Part shown: piece by piece, positions 8,235 to 18,466 of the stretch
Position numbering within the stretch: position 1 is the first letter of the stretch
Layout: each line of letters opens with the position of its first letter
Source: CAJBLF01 sp964545415
Lineage (GTDB): Bacteria > Patescibacteriota > Gracilibacteria > Absconditabacterales > Absconditicoccaceae
NCBI GenBank assembly: GCA_964545415.1
Contig: CAZJFP010000013.1
Location: forward strand, 1 to 34,820
Length of the DNA stretch: 34,820 nucleotides
Reading direction: 5' to 3'
The notes under the pieces: model-generated
Databases searched by the model: none
What the model was told of the DNA's origin: nothing
Seen by the model: only the letters and a program-made list of their open reading frames with translations
Made by a program: the position numbers and the translations under genes

Positions 8235-10721
8235 CTAGTTTTCAAATAGTGCTTTAGCACCTTCAAACACGGCTATGACCACTATCGGCGTATGTTCTAT
8301 GACTTCAAGCTGTTGCTTAATATTGGTCACGAGAACTTTTTGTCCATATATGTCGACATAGGATCGTCATTTTGTGATGAGTTTTTTGTTTGCTGCCAAG
8401 AGATCAAAATACTGTTTGATGTCAGTATCATAATATAATGGCTGCCGATCATTCATAAGGTAACTCTTGATAAGCGAAGAGAATCCTTTGTAAAGTTTCT
8501 GTTCTTGGGTGGTTTTCCAAGCCGCTTTGCCTGCAGGAATTTTTTTGCAGAGATAGGACTGACCGTCGTATCGGATACAGAGCGTATTGCCGATTTTCTT
8601 GAGCTGCAAGGACGTCATAATCGAAAGATCCTGTGGAGCTAATGAAGCCAATCCTCTGTCCGAAGCGTAGATTTTTTCTCCTTCCTTGGGTATCCTATAA
8701 CAGAATTTCGTCAACTCCTCTTCTTGATAGAACAACGAGACACACGTTGCTTTGTTGACCAGTCCTAAATTTCCTGAAAGAATATTTTCCTGACCTTCAT
8801 AAACGAACCCGCTCAATTTCTTCTTGGTGCTTCCTCTACGGAGTGTGAATCCCTGACTCAAATCTATTCCTGTCAATGAAGCTGTTCACGTCATCAATAG
8901 TCAGATTTCTTCAGTAGTATCTTTGCCTACAGGATTGGGGAGTACATAGGTAATGACAAATTGAAGTCATGAAAGATCAAGCAAAAGACCCGTCTCTTGT
9001 ACTTCACCTGTGAGCAATTCTTCTTCCTTGGGGAGATTCGGATTGTAACGATACGTAGCGAAGACATGATTGCTGTAAGTTAATTCGACAAGCACTTCGC
9101 TTCCATCTTTTGTACTGTTGGGGAAGCCGAACGTTTTTTTGAACGTTGTCGGTTTATCCATAGGTAATGTCCGCGGAAGGGTTTTGTTGGTTCCGTTGAC
9201 TTTGAGTCTGAACGTCTTGCTCAGATCCAAGGGAGTTGTATCGCCAGAGATATGATGAGCCAACAAAGTAACCGTTTCATTGTCTGTGTCCGACCCTTCA
9301 GGGTCATAGACGAGGTCTACTATACTGATAGTATATTCTCAGATAATGAGACCCGTAATGACTATTGGTTTTTCTCACGAAAATGTCCCGCCCGTAGCGA
9401 CAGATGGACAGGTATTGCCACTGATCTGATTGCCGGTGCCTGCCGGAAGGTATTCAATTTTAGTCATGGTCAGACCTGATACATATTTCAGAAATCTCCT
9501 TTCAAATCCTGGCGAAAAGTAGTCCACGGAGTCCAAAACCTGAACACATTGGCGGGTAGTACCACCGAAATATATGGAACTACCTAGCATCTCTCCGGAA
9601 TGATAGACAATGTCCATAACCCGTCTAGTTTGTCTATAACCAATGGTTATCACCAACCGATTTCAGGTACTTACCAGGGAAAAATCACCATTTCGTACAC
9701 TCTGGAATCCTTCGGTATTTCGGTAGCCGGACGAGGAGAGAAGTAAAAACGAACCCTTTTCCAGGTTTGTACCTGAATTTCCCCGAGAAAATACCAGGCC
9801 AGTCCCGAGGAGGTCTCCTGATATAGACAGGCTATCCAGCGTGATAGCTCCATTGACCGCCAACTCGATATAGGGCGGATAGGTTTCATTACCGGGGAAG
9901 ATTTCAGCGACTTTTACCAGTCACCTTGGATCCAAAGAAACACACGGAATCGGTACCTGTATCATATCTCAGGATTGTGTAGGCGGATACGAGACATCTG
10001 TAAGTTCATTTTCCCCGACAGTAATGACTCATGGATTCATGATATACCCGCTAAGTGCGTTTCTCGTCCTGCCTGTAGTCACCCGAGTAGAAAGAGTACC
10101 GATTTTTTCAAATGATGTTTTCTTATCGTTATACACTTCGACCCAATACTGATCCACCAAAAACTCATCCTCTACCTGTCCGGAGACTGTCAACTGGATC
10201 ACAATCGGTGCGGTATCGATCAAATTCAACGAGAGTCCTGTCTTGCCGACAAACCGGTTGCCAGAGACCTGGGAGAGCGTATCCCCGAAGATTTTGGACT
10301 CACCAGCAAGGAGAGAAACATTAGTCAGGGTAAGTAAGGTACTTTTGACTCCCGCCAGACTGACATTTCCTTGAAAGTTTCCGTCCCCGATATTCGTGAT
10401 TTCGATCCGCTCGTCCGTTCCGTCGAAGTACACTTCGGAGATGATCAGACGGGGATGGAGGTCGGGGATGATTTCCAAAATGATTCAAGAATCTGATTCC
10501 CCGGTGAACGTTCAGGATCCAATTTCAAGGTCCATTTCCCCTGATAACGGTAGGTTGTCAGTTCACGAAAACACTACTTCTGAACTAATCAAACCTCCTG
10601 TGTCCACTTCTGTCATGTTCTGTCCGGTATCGATAAGGATATCTCCCATTTCCTGGGCCAGCGAAGTTCAGATAATGATCATAGCAATGGCTGCCAGAAA
10701 CAAAATAAGCCGTCTGTACAT
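8235..10721 (-). CDS. Secreted multidomain protein with lamin-tail (LTD) domains, 828 aa
   Basis: This is a predicted extracellular protein. It joins at least six in-frame pieces through UGA=Gly codons and ends at a TAG. Residues 1-22 are a signal peptide (MYRRLILFLAAIAMIIIGTS). A first lamin-tail domain starts near residue 90 with LIISEVYFDGTDERIEITN, followed by GDGNFQGNVSLAGV and LLAGESKIFGD. A second starts near residue 268 with KVAEIFPGNETYPPYIEL and has AITLDSLSISGDLLGTGLVF. The C-terminal 350 residues are beta-rich repeats of unclear type (GEKIYASDRGLASLAP and similar). LTDs occur in bacterial surface proteins and next to extracellular nucleases, but no nuclease domain is visible here. 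An REP repeat lies past the 3' end. Confidence 0.83.
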
Positions 10722-10886
10722 AGAGCTAGTAGGTAAATAAAACATGTTCTGCGCAGAACAGCCGAGAGTGTAAAAAATCAAAAATCGAAAAAAATGGACA
10801 AAAGTAAGAAAAAAAGTTCGCACCTGAGCACAAACCTTTGTAATATATCTTTCGTAGTATCTTTTTTGATTATCGCACCTGCTTGC

Positions 10887-11987
10887 TTAAGCTATCAAAC
10901 TATCTCGGACCGCTTTTTTTGCATGAGCTATGATCGCTTTCTTATCTTTTTGTTGACGAACCTTCTTGAATCCCTTACTACTAAGTATTGTCGTCTTTAG
11001 CTGCTGCTCAAAATTATCATCTCTCTGATTGAGCCGAAGGTCATTGTGATGTTTGGCATATCGTTTGGCATTTTCGTACTGATCGTGTGTCCGCGGGATA
11101 GGTACGATAATCTGTTTCATATCATACAGCTTCTGTTCAGCCAATGCTGTAGTGCCACCACGAGTAATCGCTATATCGCAGATATTGTACAACTCCCCCA
11201 TCTCTTTTTGACTCAAAAAGCCGTAGGCATGCACATGATGGAATTTGTCGAACTGTGGCAACATCTCCTCATTGGCGAACCCGAGCACGAAGAAGAATTC
11301 ATAATGTTCTTGGAGGTCTGGAGTAGTTTCTATGATGTTGAGCAATGATTGGTAGAGTCTTTTGGATCCCTGAGAACCTCCTACCACCAAGAGTAAAGTT
11401 CTGGCATTGAACTCTGGATGGGTCTCGATAATGATATCGTCAGAAAGGAGTTGTCCTATAGTCTGCGAATTTGGAAGCACTCCGTCGAAACCAGTAAAGG
11501 TCTTTTTAGCGAAACGGCTGGCTATCCTGTTGACTAATCCAGAACGGGTATCTGATTCGTGGACTACGATTTTCCTGTGGAGGAGTGCTGCTGCGAAAAC
11601 AACTGGCAGAGCTACATAACCACCTTTACAGAAGACGACGTCGATGCGATGGAAGAGGAGTCGGTAGATTGATTGAAAGAACCCAAACAAAAAACAAAAG
11701 AAGTCTGGAATATTTTTGAGCTTGGATTTTCGATAGCTTTCTCTGCGGTACTTTCAGGAAGAAAGAGCGACAAACTGAAGCTTATGTTGAGTGTCGTGTT
11801 CCTGGAGGTCTTTGCAAGTCTTCGCTTCCAGGCTATTTTTGGAACCGAATCGGTAGAGCTTTTGGATGTGAGCATCATAGGAAGAGTGAGCATTGAGAAA
11901 TTCTAATAGGCTCCTGATCGGAAACACGTGACCACCGGTTCAGCCACCAGCCATAGCTATCCTTAGTTTTTTTTGTTTGTTTGTCAT
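10887..11987 (-). CDS. murG: UDP-GlcNAc transferase MurG (lipid II synthesis), 366 aa
   Basis: MurG adds GlcNAc to lipid I at the inner face of the membrane, giving lipid II. The N-terminal loop MAGGGTGGHVFPIRSL is diagnostic; its third Gly is a UGA. A second UGA encodes Gly in ALSS-G-KYRRES. Further landmarks are DVVFCKGGYVALPVVFAA, KIVVHESDTRSGLVNRI, LLLVVGGSQGSKRL, CDIAITRGGTTALAEQ and IIVPIPRTHDQYENAKR. The length is normal. The ATG at 11987 gives the typical short leader before the Gly-rich loop. No other mur gene is adjacent. The 165 bp between this gene and the LTD gene hold no recognisable feature. Confidence 0.95.
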
Positions 11988-12005
11988 ACTCTGCGGTAAA
12001 AGGTA

Positions 12006-12135
12006 AATGAATGATGAATAATTAATGATGAATGATGTGGGATTTGTTATGATGATACACTATTGTCTATGTACAATAGATCATTCCAGCAATACCACCA
12101 TTATTCATTTTTCATTATTAATTAGTAATTAGTTT
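12006..12135. repeat. AT-rich hairpin repeat, family A, copy 2
   Basis: It is nearly identical, in opposite orientation, to 30941-31070. Shared landmarks are GATGAATGATGTGGGATTTG, TTATGATGATACACTATTGT, ACAATAGATCATTC and CATTATTCATTTTTCATTAT. ACTATTGT and ACAATAG pair in the centre. The right end touches the stop codon of the HigA-like gene. Confidence 0.85.
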
Positions 12136-12136
12136 A

Positions 12137-12442
12137 TTAAAAGTCTTCGAATACTTCATGTTCTTTGGTCTTTTTTTGGAAAGAAAAGAGCTCCTGGAGT
12201 TTTGGCGCCATAGCGACTTTGATGGTTTCATAGTCGAAATCATTTTGGAGTTTGAGTCGTTTTTGTTCAGGATCACCAAAAACTGTCGACAACAAAATAT
12301 CCCGCTGGACGGTAATATTTCTTTTTCCTTTGATGAGTTCATTGACCTCCGAGATTTTCTTACCGATCATGGCAGCAAATTGTTTTTGGGTCAATCATCT
12401 GCTCGTGAGTTCTTGCTGGAGGAGTTGTCCTGGATGTTGCAT
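12137..12442 (-). CDS. HigA-like XRE-family regulator, 101 aa
   Basis: This is a helix-turn-helix DNA-binding protein of the HigA/VapI antitoxin type. It starts MQHPGQLLQQELTSR-G-LTQ (the Gly is a UGA), matching HPGE-L-EEL--RGLTQ. The helix-turn-helix follows as KQFAAMIGKKISEVNELIKG, then KRNITVQRDILLSTVFGDPE. The C-terminus is an acidic/basic tail (FSFQKKTKEHEVFEDF, TAA). A HigB toxin would normally sit just upstream, but that side holds only repeats, so it is an orphan, at least locally. An adjacent array of inverted repeats could be its binding sites; that is inferred. Confidence 0.82.
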
Positions 12443-12472
12443 GTGGTGACAAAGAGGGTAAAATGGATGGAG

Positions 12473-12577
12473 AGATTGAAGAATGAAAGAATGCAAATAT
12501 GGAAGAATGGAAATATGGAAGAATTGAATCTTTCAATATCTCAATTTCTCAATCTTTCAATTTCTCAATCTTCTAAT
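12473..12577. repeat. Purine/pyrimidine strand-switch inverted repeat
   Basis: GAAGAATGAAAGAATG and repeated ATATGGAAGAATGGA (purine-rich) are followed by CTTTCAATATCTCAATTTCT and related pyrimidine-rich units. The halves are imperfect complements. It lies directly upstream of the HigA-like gene and next to the 27-bp array. Confidence 0.6.
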
Positions 12578-12578
12578 C

Positions 12579-12999
12579 TTCCCCAGTTCTATGAATTAGT
12601 GAATTTTATGATATATACTCTTTTTTTTATCTAATTCAAGCCATTTTCACTTATTCTACGAAATAGTGAATTTTCTTTGATCATCCCCTGAAAACAACCA
12701 ATTCTTTTCACTCTTTCACTGTTTCTGTGAATTTTTTTGAATCTTTTTGTTTCGAAAAGAGAATCTTTTTGATCTCTTTTTTGATTCATGTAATCTTTTC
12801 TCTTTCTTTTTCCCTTTACTTCTTCTTTGTTTCACCCTTTCCCTGAAACAGTGAATTTCTTTTGATCGTATATTTTATAATTTTTCTCTTGAAATCGTTA
12901 TATTATTCACTAATTATATAAACAAGTGAATTGGTAAATATTTCTTTTTTCACTCTAATATATATATAGCATTTCATTATTTATATGAATTCGTGAATT
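12579..12999. repeat. Array of six degenerate 27-bp inverted repeats
   Basis: Six units of exactly 27 bp lie at 12579-12605, 12646-12672, 12707-12733, 12831-12857, 12906-12932 and 12973-12999. The consensus is TTCACT-N13-AGTGAATT, so each unit is an inverted repeat of TTCACT/AGTGAA. Start-to-start spacing is 67, 61, 124, 75 and 67 bp; the 124-bp gap is about two periods and contains a decayed unit near 12739-12765. Several units are followed by TTTGATC. The pattern suggests repeated protein-binding sites (operator, iteron or partition site) or a decayed tandem repeat. The 746-bp gene-free stretch 12443-13188 holds nothing else but terminators. Confidence 0.7.
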
Positions 13000-13030
13000 G
13001 CTAAAAAATCTCAAATATTATATACCCTTA

Positions 13031-13060
13031 GAGCTAAGATATAGATATATAGCTCTTTTT
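13031..13060 (+). terminator. Possible plus-strand terminator-like hairpin
   Basis: GAGCTA at 13031-13036 pairs with TAGCTC at 13050-13055 and is followed by TTTTT. No plus-strand gene lies before it, so its role is uncertain; it could end a transcript from the repeat array. Confidence 0.35.
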
Positions 13061-13074
13061 CTATATAATAACAA

Positions 13075-13111
13075 AAAATAAAAAGTTCCTAAACTATTTC
13101 ATTAGGAACTT
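13075..13111 (-). terminator. Rho-independent terminator of the two-gene unknown operon
   Basis: AAGTTCCTAA at 13083-13092 pairs perfectly with TTAGGAACTT at 13102-13111. On the minus strand the stem is followed by TTTATTTTTTG. It lies about 80 bp past the stop of the 293-residue gene. Confidence 0.8.
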
Positions 13112-13188
13112 ATATGGTTTTCTTATAAAATTGACTTTTCCTGTTTTGTATTATTTATATGTTATTGTTTTCCTGTTTTTTAGATATA

Positions 13189-14070
13189 CTATTTTTTTAT
13201 GATTTTTGCCAATCTCTCCATCAGATCATATACTTCGACCAAAACCTCCTGTTTTTCTCCTAATATCCCATAGAGCGGTAACAATTTATACAATACAAGA
13301 TTAACATTCTCTATGGAGCGAGATTCTTTTTTATCCAAAAAACAGAAATATTGTGAGATAAACTCCTCATATGATCATTTTTTGATAAGATTAATAAGTG
13401 ATTTTTTTATCTCTTCCAAGTCATTCCATTCTCTTTCAGAAACATCTTCCTGTGAGGGTAATTGTATAAGAGACACCTCTAAATCTTCTTTTAATTCTTC
13501 TTTTACTGCCAAATTTTGAAGATATAATGGATTCTGGAATATTCTTTGTACTAATGACCTTATTGGTTCGCTTTTTTCTTTCCCTAGGGGTGTTTTTTCG
13601 ACAATCTCCAAAAAACTGTCTATATCTGTCTTGTTTGCGCTTATTTTACCTTTCTTGAATAATTCTCACTTTCTCTGTGAAAAAGCAAGCAATGAACGCA
13701 CTATCATTTCTACCTCTTGATCAGAAAGCCCTCCTGTTAGTTTTTCCATAAGATCAGTTGTGTAACGTCCGAGTGCGTCGTCAATTGTTCACTTGAATGG
13801 AGCAAATTGCTTATATTTCTCTGTATTCTGAACATAGTGATTATGATCATTACGAAGAATATCTTCCAAAGCATTCGTAATCTTTTTGATTGAATCATTA
13901 CCGTCAAAATATACTGATTTTATGGCCTCATCAAGGAAATATTGTTCATGTTCCTTCAGCGACAACAAAAGATCCTGGTGTATTTCTTCTATACTTCTTT
14001 CCTCAGCTTCATCTTTTCTTTCTTCTATGACATCCAAATAATGCTTCTTAGGATCTTTTTTTTTGATCAT
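13189..14070 (-). CDS. Unrecognised 293-aa protein
   Basis: I recognise no family. The frame runs from the ATG at 14070 to a TAG at 13189, with UGA=Gly at 13789, near 13668 and at 13375. It is soluble, highly charged and helical. It starts MIKKKDPKKHYLDVIEERKD followed by EAEERSIEEIHQDLLLSLKE, a likely coiled coil. A middle part contains LTGGLSDQEVEMIVRSLLAF and the C-terminus is EVYDLMERLAKIIKK. It has no signal peptide or membrane helix. It lies 74 bp downstream of another unrecognised gene on the same strand, and a strong terminator follows, so the two probably form an operon. Confidence 0.7.
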
Positions 14071-14144
14071 AAAGATATGAATAGGTAATAAAATATTCTT
14101 ATGAGTTCCATTATAGACAAGTTCAAAAAAAAGTCAAATTCTGT

Positions 14145-15818
14145 CTACTTTAAATCCAGGGAAAGCTGTTTGATTGGAATCTGTTTGGTTTTTTTCGCTT
14201 CCTTGAGTTTTTCCTGTTTGATTATCCTCTCAGGATCCAGACATATGTTTTTTAGGAGCTGTTTTCTGTCTGATCGTTTGGATTCCCGTTTGGTAGCGAA
14301 AGCTTGATCAATCTTTTTGTTGGTACACAACAACTGCATATAGAGGTGAAATTCTTTTATCGTCTGTGGGGAATGCTTATATCTTTCGAACTCCATATCG
14401 TTATTCTTGTCAGCTTCTTTGATAAGATTCAATTTGGTTTTATAGAAATTATTCAATTTATCTATGACTACGCCAAAAATCTGATGGAACTGCGTAGGGA
14501 TCCTATATCTTTTGAAATATCTTTTTTGGATTTCTCCCAAAGACATTTCAGGAACCGGTTTCAGTTTTTCCAAATCATCCTCGATGATAGTATATTCTTC
14601 TTTCTTTTTTTGTGCATATGCCAAACTTTGCTCCATCTCTTTGATGATTTCTTCGAGTTCGGGATCTGCATCAATATTTTTCCTTTGATATCCCTTCAAC
14701 ACCCCGAGATGTTTCTTGTGCTGTTCGACCTGCTGTTTATAAGCATAATACATCGGATTGAGTAGTTCAAATGATTTTTTTATCAGTCCTTTTTTGCTGT
14801 CATATTCCGCCATAATCTCTCTACGCAAATCATCTATACTCGTACCATGCGGATGGAGATAATAGCTATTCAGATAGTTTTCTCGATAATCGATATCGTC
14901 AATCATAGCATTGGCATAAGAAAGATCCAACGGACCTTCGATATCATGGAGATTGTTCTGTAATTTCCTTTTGACCTCAATTCCTGACACCTTGATCGGC
15001 TCTCCTATCTTTTCCTCGAAATAGCGGAGTATCGCTTCTATGGTCCCATCAGTCGCTGTTCCTTTGAGGGATTTCGTCTCAAAGACAAGTTTTTTTTCTA
15101 TCAAGGTACGTACCAAGATAAAGAGAAACAATTTCTCCAAAGCGTTTTTGGCTTGCTGTTTGTTTTTGATGTCTAGACCCAAAATAGTCATATAACGAGC
15201 CAATTCGTTTCTCATATACTCTATGATCTCATGAGAAACATCGTTGTAATTCTCCTTGGTGATAAGCCTGTGATCTTGAGGCGGTATGACTTTGTCCTTA
15301 TTCTTTTTCCTCTTTTCTGCTGTTTTTTCGTTCTTTTTTTCCTGATTGGTTTCATGCATCTCCTGGCTATAGGTGTTTCGATATATATCTCTGGATCACT
15401 CTACCGACAAAGGAATATCTCTGTATCAAAAAATTAGATCAAACCGAACATCATCTCTCAATGCTTGATTATATCCAATTCCGGGATCAACCTCTTGAGC
15501 TACCTTATCGAACATTTCATAAAACATCGGCTGGATTGTTTTGAGAATATCTCACTGAATGCTCTTTATATACACCAATTTCTTTTCTAACCATTTTTTT
15601 CTAGAATTGTCGACTTGTGTCGAAATAAGATGGGTAAGTTCTTTGTTGTAGGTATGATATTTTTGGCTATTAGCGTCTTTTCGATTCAAAAAATAGACAA
15701 GCTCTCCCTGCTCTTGTTGCATCATTTCCTTGAACCTTTTTAAGAGGAGCTTCTTTTGTGTATTCATCAGATTTGTTCCCTCATATCGGCTCCCATCTTC
15801 CAAGACGTTTTTTTCCAT
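14145..15818 (-). CDS. Unrecognised 557-aa charged helical protein
   Basis: I recognise no family. The frame joins two open segments through three UGA=Gly codons (KSIQ-G-DILKTIQPMF, LIF-G-YRDIPLSVE and VE-G-SRDIYRNTY) and ends at a TAG. It starts MEKNVLEDGSRYEGTNLM at the ATG at 15818. It is Lys/Glu-rich and mostly helical. A Lys-rich linker (QEKKNEKTAEKRKKNKDKVI) near residues 155-175 separates two halves. The second half contains YMTILGLDIKNKQQAKNALE, NSYYLHPHGTSIDDLRREIM and a coiled coil (EEIIKEMEQSLAYAQKKKEE). It has no signal peptide. It probably shares a transcript with the 293-residue gene. A TTGACA box precedes it at about 15876. Confidence 0.72.
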
Positions 15819-15890
15819 AACAACCAAAGAAAAAAATATATACTTCTCTTGTATATATTTATATCAAAATGTCAATCTTTTTGGTTTTTT

Positions 15891-16625
15891 TTATTCTTGT
15901 ATTTGAAAACCTACACTCCAGAGACAGAGATTCCCTCTTTTTTTGTCTTCTCCATAGAGTGTATCACCGACAACAGGATATCCTACCCCTGCTAGATGGA
16001 CCCTGATCTGGTGTCTGACACCTTTGTATATGCCTACCAATAACGTAGATACATCATTGAATTGATCATATTGCAAGACTTTTACGATAGTACTTGGATT
16101 GTGCATCTTACTTCTCCCTTTCAGTTTGTCTTTTGGTGTACGGACAAATACCATTCTATCTTCTTTGTATTTGTGATGCATGATCGGTATGGTTATTTCA
16201 AAAGCAGATTCATTGAGCTTGCCTTTGACCTGTGCTATATACCGTTTATGTACTTTCCCTTCTGATTGGATTTTTTTATATCTTTCGTATGATTTCTTGT
16301 TTTTGGCAAAATAGAGGAAACCTGCCGTTTCATTGTCTAACCTATTTAATAATCCCAATTCATGCTCCTTACCAAACTCTTTGATTTGATGATCTATAAA
16401 TGGTTTTTTGAGCTCTATCTGTGAAAATTCTGGAAGATCTATGTAAGGAAGGAGATGTTGAGGTATAGAGAACTGTATCTTGGAATCAGGAGTTTTTCCC
16501 ATCAAAACATCAAGAAAACAAGTATCTTTACCAAAAGTCGTAGGGATACTATTGGGTTTCCGAAGGACGAAAAAATCATCATTGTGATAACAAATAATAC
16601 TCGACAGCGTATCCAAAATAATCAT
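15891..16625 (-). CDS. RluA-family 23S rRNA/tRNA pseudouridine synthase, 244 aa
   Basis: The enzyme isomerises uridine to pseudouridine in structured RNA. The catalytic loop is LGLLNRLDNETAGFLYFAKN, matching the family HRLDxxTSG with the catalytic Asp. KVHKRYIAQVKGKL and the C-terminal GVRHQIRVHLAGVGYPVVGD block, followed by LYGEDKK, are also typical. There is no N-terminal S4 domain. It contains no UGA codon. The exact target (RluA, RluC or RluD type) cannot be set from sequence. It lies 16 bp after secF on the same strand, so they are probably co-transcribed. Confidence 0.9.
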   Translation of the reverse strand: MIILDTLSSIICYHNDDFFVLRKPNSIPTTFGKDTCFLDVLMGKTPDSKIQFSIPQHLLPYIDLPEFSQIELKKPFIDHQIKEFGKEHELGLLNRLDNETAGFLYFAKNKKSYERYKKIQSEGKVHKRYIAQVKGKLNESAFEITIPIMHHKYKEDRMVFVRTPKDKLKGRSKMHNPSTIVKVLQYDQFNDVSTLLVGIYKGVRHQIRVHLAGVGYPVVGDTLYGEDKKRGNLCLWSVGFQIQE

Positions 16626-16641
16626 ATGTAGGGGAGTAAAA

Positions 16642-17610
16642 TTACTTTTGTGCTAACATCTCTTTTCTTTCTTTTTTGTATTTTCCAAGCAGAATATATA
16701 CCATCGGTGCTGCCATAAAAATAGAGGAGTAAGATCCAAATATCACTCATGCTCCTATCGTGAAGGCAAATTCTCTAACCGCTCCTGTTCCAAGGAAGAA
16801 CATGAAGATGATAACCAAGAATACCGTAAATACGGTACCAAATGATCTTCTCATTGTCTGTCGGAGACTATCTTCGAAGATTTGTCCAAACAATATACCT
16901 TTGTGTCCTGCTTTCAGCTTAATATTTTCTCTGATTCTATCGAAGATGATGATTGTATCATTGATACTATATCCCATATTGGTAAGGACTGCTATAATGA
17001 AAATCGTATTTACGGTCATGGTATGATCCAACATCATTCGGATTCCATATGCTCATGCTGGCAATCCCACATCAAAAATCATGGTAAAAATAACTACTCC
17101 TGCCAATATGCTTGGAGAAATTTCTTTTCTGACTCCTGCAAATGAAAAAATCATATAAATAGCCATAAGGATAACTCCAACAATCAACGCATTCTTTGCT
17201 GATTTTTGCATATATGATCCAACGCTAGGACCAGTAATGGATTGTTCTACCACTTCATTGGTGCTTTTGATATGTCCTTTATCGATGAGCACAGATTTTA
17301 TATCTTGAGACAGTTGATTTACTTGTTCATCCTGATCTACTTGCGTCCTTATAGAGAGCTTACTAACATCGCCTTCCAATTGTACAACAACTTCATTGTT
17401 CTTGTATCATTTGGTCTCCATATATTGAACCAAATCTTCTGACACTTTAGCTTTATCAAGCTTCCCGGCGATGCTGATCTTCACTCCACCAGTAAATTCC
17501 TCAGAATATCTTGCATTGCTAAAAAACACAAATAACGCAACGCCCATCAAAACAATTCAGATACTCACCCGAGTCCATGAATGCTTTATAATAGAAAACG
17601 GTCTCTTCAT
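16642..17610 (-). CDS. secF: Protein translocase subunit SecF, 322 aa
   Basis: SecF acts with SecD to drive the late steps of Sec-dependent export using the proton gradient. After the first helix (SIGIVLMGVALFVFFS) comes EEFTGGVKISI, equal to the family's DFTGGT. The periplasmic part has QSITGPSVGSYMQKSAKNAL. Helices follow with GVRKEISPSILAGVVIFTMI and MGYSINDTIIIFDRIRENIK, the signature SecF segment. GSYSSIFMAAPMVYILLGK closes the channel part. Four UGA codons encode Gly. Length is normal. secD is not adjacent or elsewhere in the window. The gene sits between rnc and the pseudouridine synthase gene. Confidence 0.94.
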
Positions 17611-17686
17611 CCTGCTATCTCTTTACATTTTAAAAACGATAAGAACTGTATGGAATTGACAGTCTTTTTCAAGGAAAGTGACGAAC

Positions 17687-18409
17687 TTATTTCTGTAATA
17701 GTTCATAATACCTTTTTGCTGCTTCTTCTTGAGCTTTTTTCTTATTGGAACCACATCATTCACTGACTTTTTTTCCCACGACATAGATTTCTGATCTATA
17801 TTCTATGACATTTCCTTTTTCATCTCTTTTTTCTTCACTATCTTTGTACTCCGGAACCACCTTGTATTTTTTTTGGACTATTTCCTGTATCATGGTTTTG
17901 TAACTTTTGACTGGGCTTTTTTCTATATGTTCTAGTTTGGTATATACATATGTGGCGATGAATTGTTCTGTTACGTCGATGCCGAGATCAATATAGAGAT
18001 ATCCAATCACTGCTTCCAATGCGTCAGAGAGAATGGAATCTTTTTTTCTTCCTTGCATCTTTTCCTCTCCTTTGCTGATGAACACCATTTCATCAAGTTT
18101 GATATCTTTGGCTATTTCTGCAAGAATCTCTTCTCTGACCAGTGCAATCTTGTACAACGTCAAATCGGATTCTGGCATTTTCGGATGGTTGATGAAGAGC
18201 AATTTATCGATGATTGCGCCCAAAATACCATCTCCCACAAATTCTAATCTCTCATTGTGCGTAAACGTATCTTTGTAATCGGCAGCATAGGATTTATGCA
18301 CAAAAGCAAGCATCATCATTTCCTCATCCTTGATCTTCTGGGAAGGGATTCCAAGACGTTCAAGATAAGCGACAATGTCTTTTTTTTTCTTGATCACTTG
18401 TTCAAACAT
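17687..18409 (-). CDS. rnc: Ribonuclease III, 240 aa
   Basis: RNase III cleaves double-stranded RNA in rRNA maturation and regulation. The nuclease domain has LAFVHKSYAADYKDTFTHNE followed by RLEFVGDGILGAIIDKLLF, which holds the ERLEFxGD signature and metal-binding acidic residues. KDSILSDALEAVIGYLYID supplies the DAxEAxxGAxYxD motif. The C-terminal dsRNA-binding domain starts at SYKTMIQEIVQKKYKVVPEY and ends GKKVSE-G-CGSNKKKAQEEA followed by AKRYYELLQK. The Gly of the GxGxNKKxAxxxAA motif is a UGA. It lies 77 bp upstream of secF. Confidence 0.96.
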
Positions 18410-18466
18410 ACCACGATACCTGATAAATAAAAGATGGAATAAATGAAAACGGCAGAATAAATTGGC

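Noticed and set aside
169..10721. Frameshifted or decayed genes (many broken frames)
   Set aside because: All breaks are UGA in an otherwise intact frame and fall at glycine positions, so these are recoded genes, not pseudogenes.
12579..12999. CRISPR array
   Set aside because: Repeat length and spacing are roughly CRISPR-like, but repeats differ strongly from one another, spacers share TTTGATC motifs, and no cas gene is in the window.
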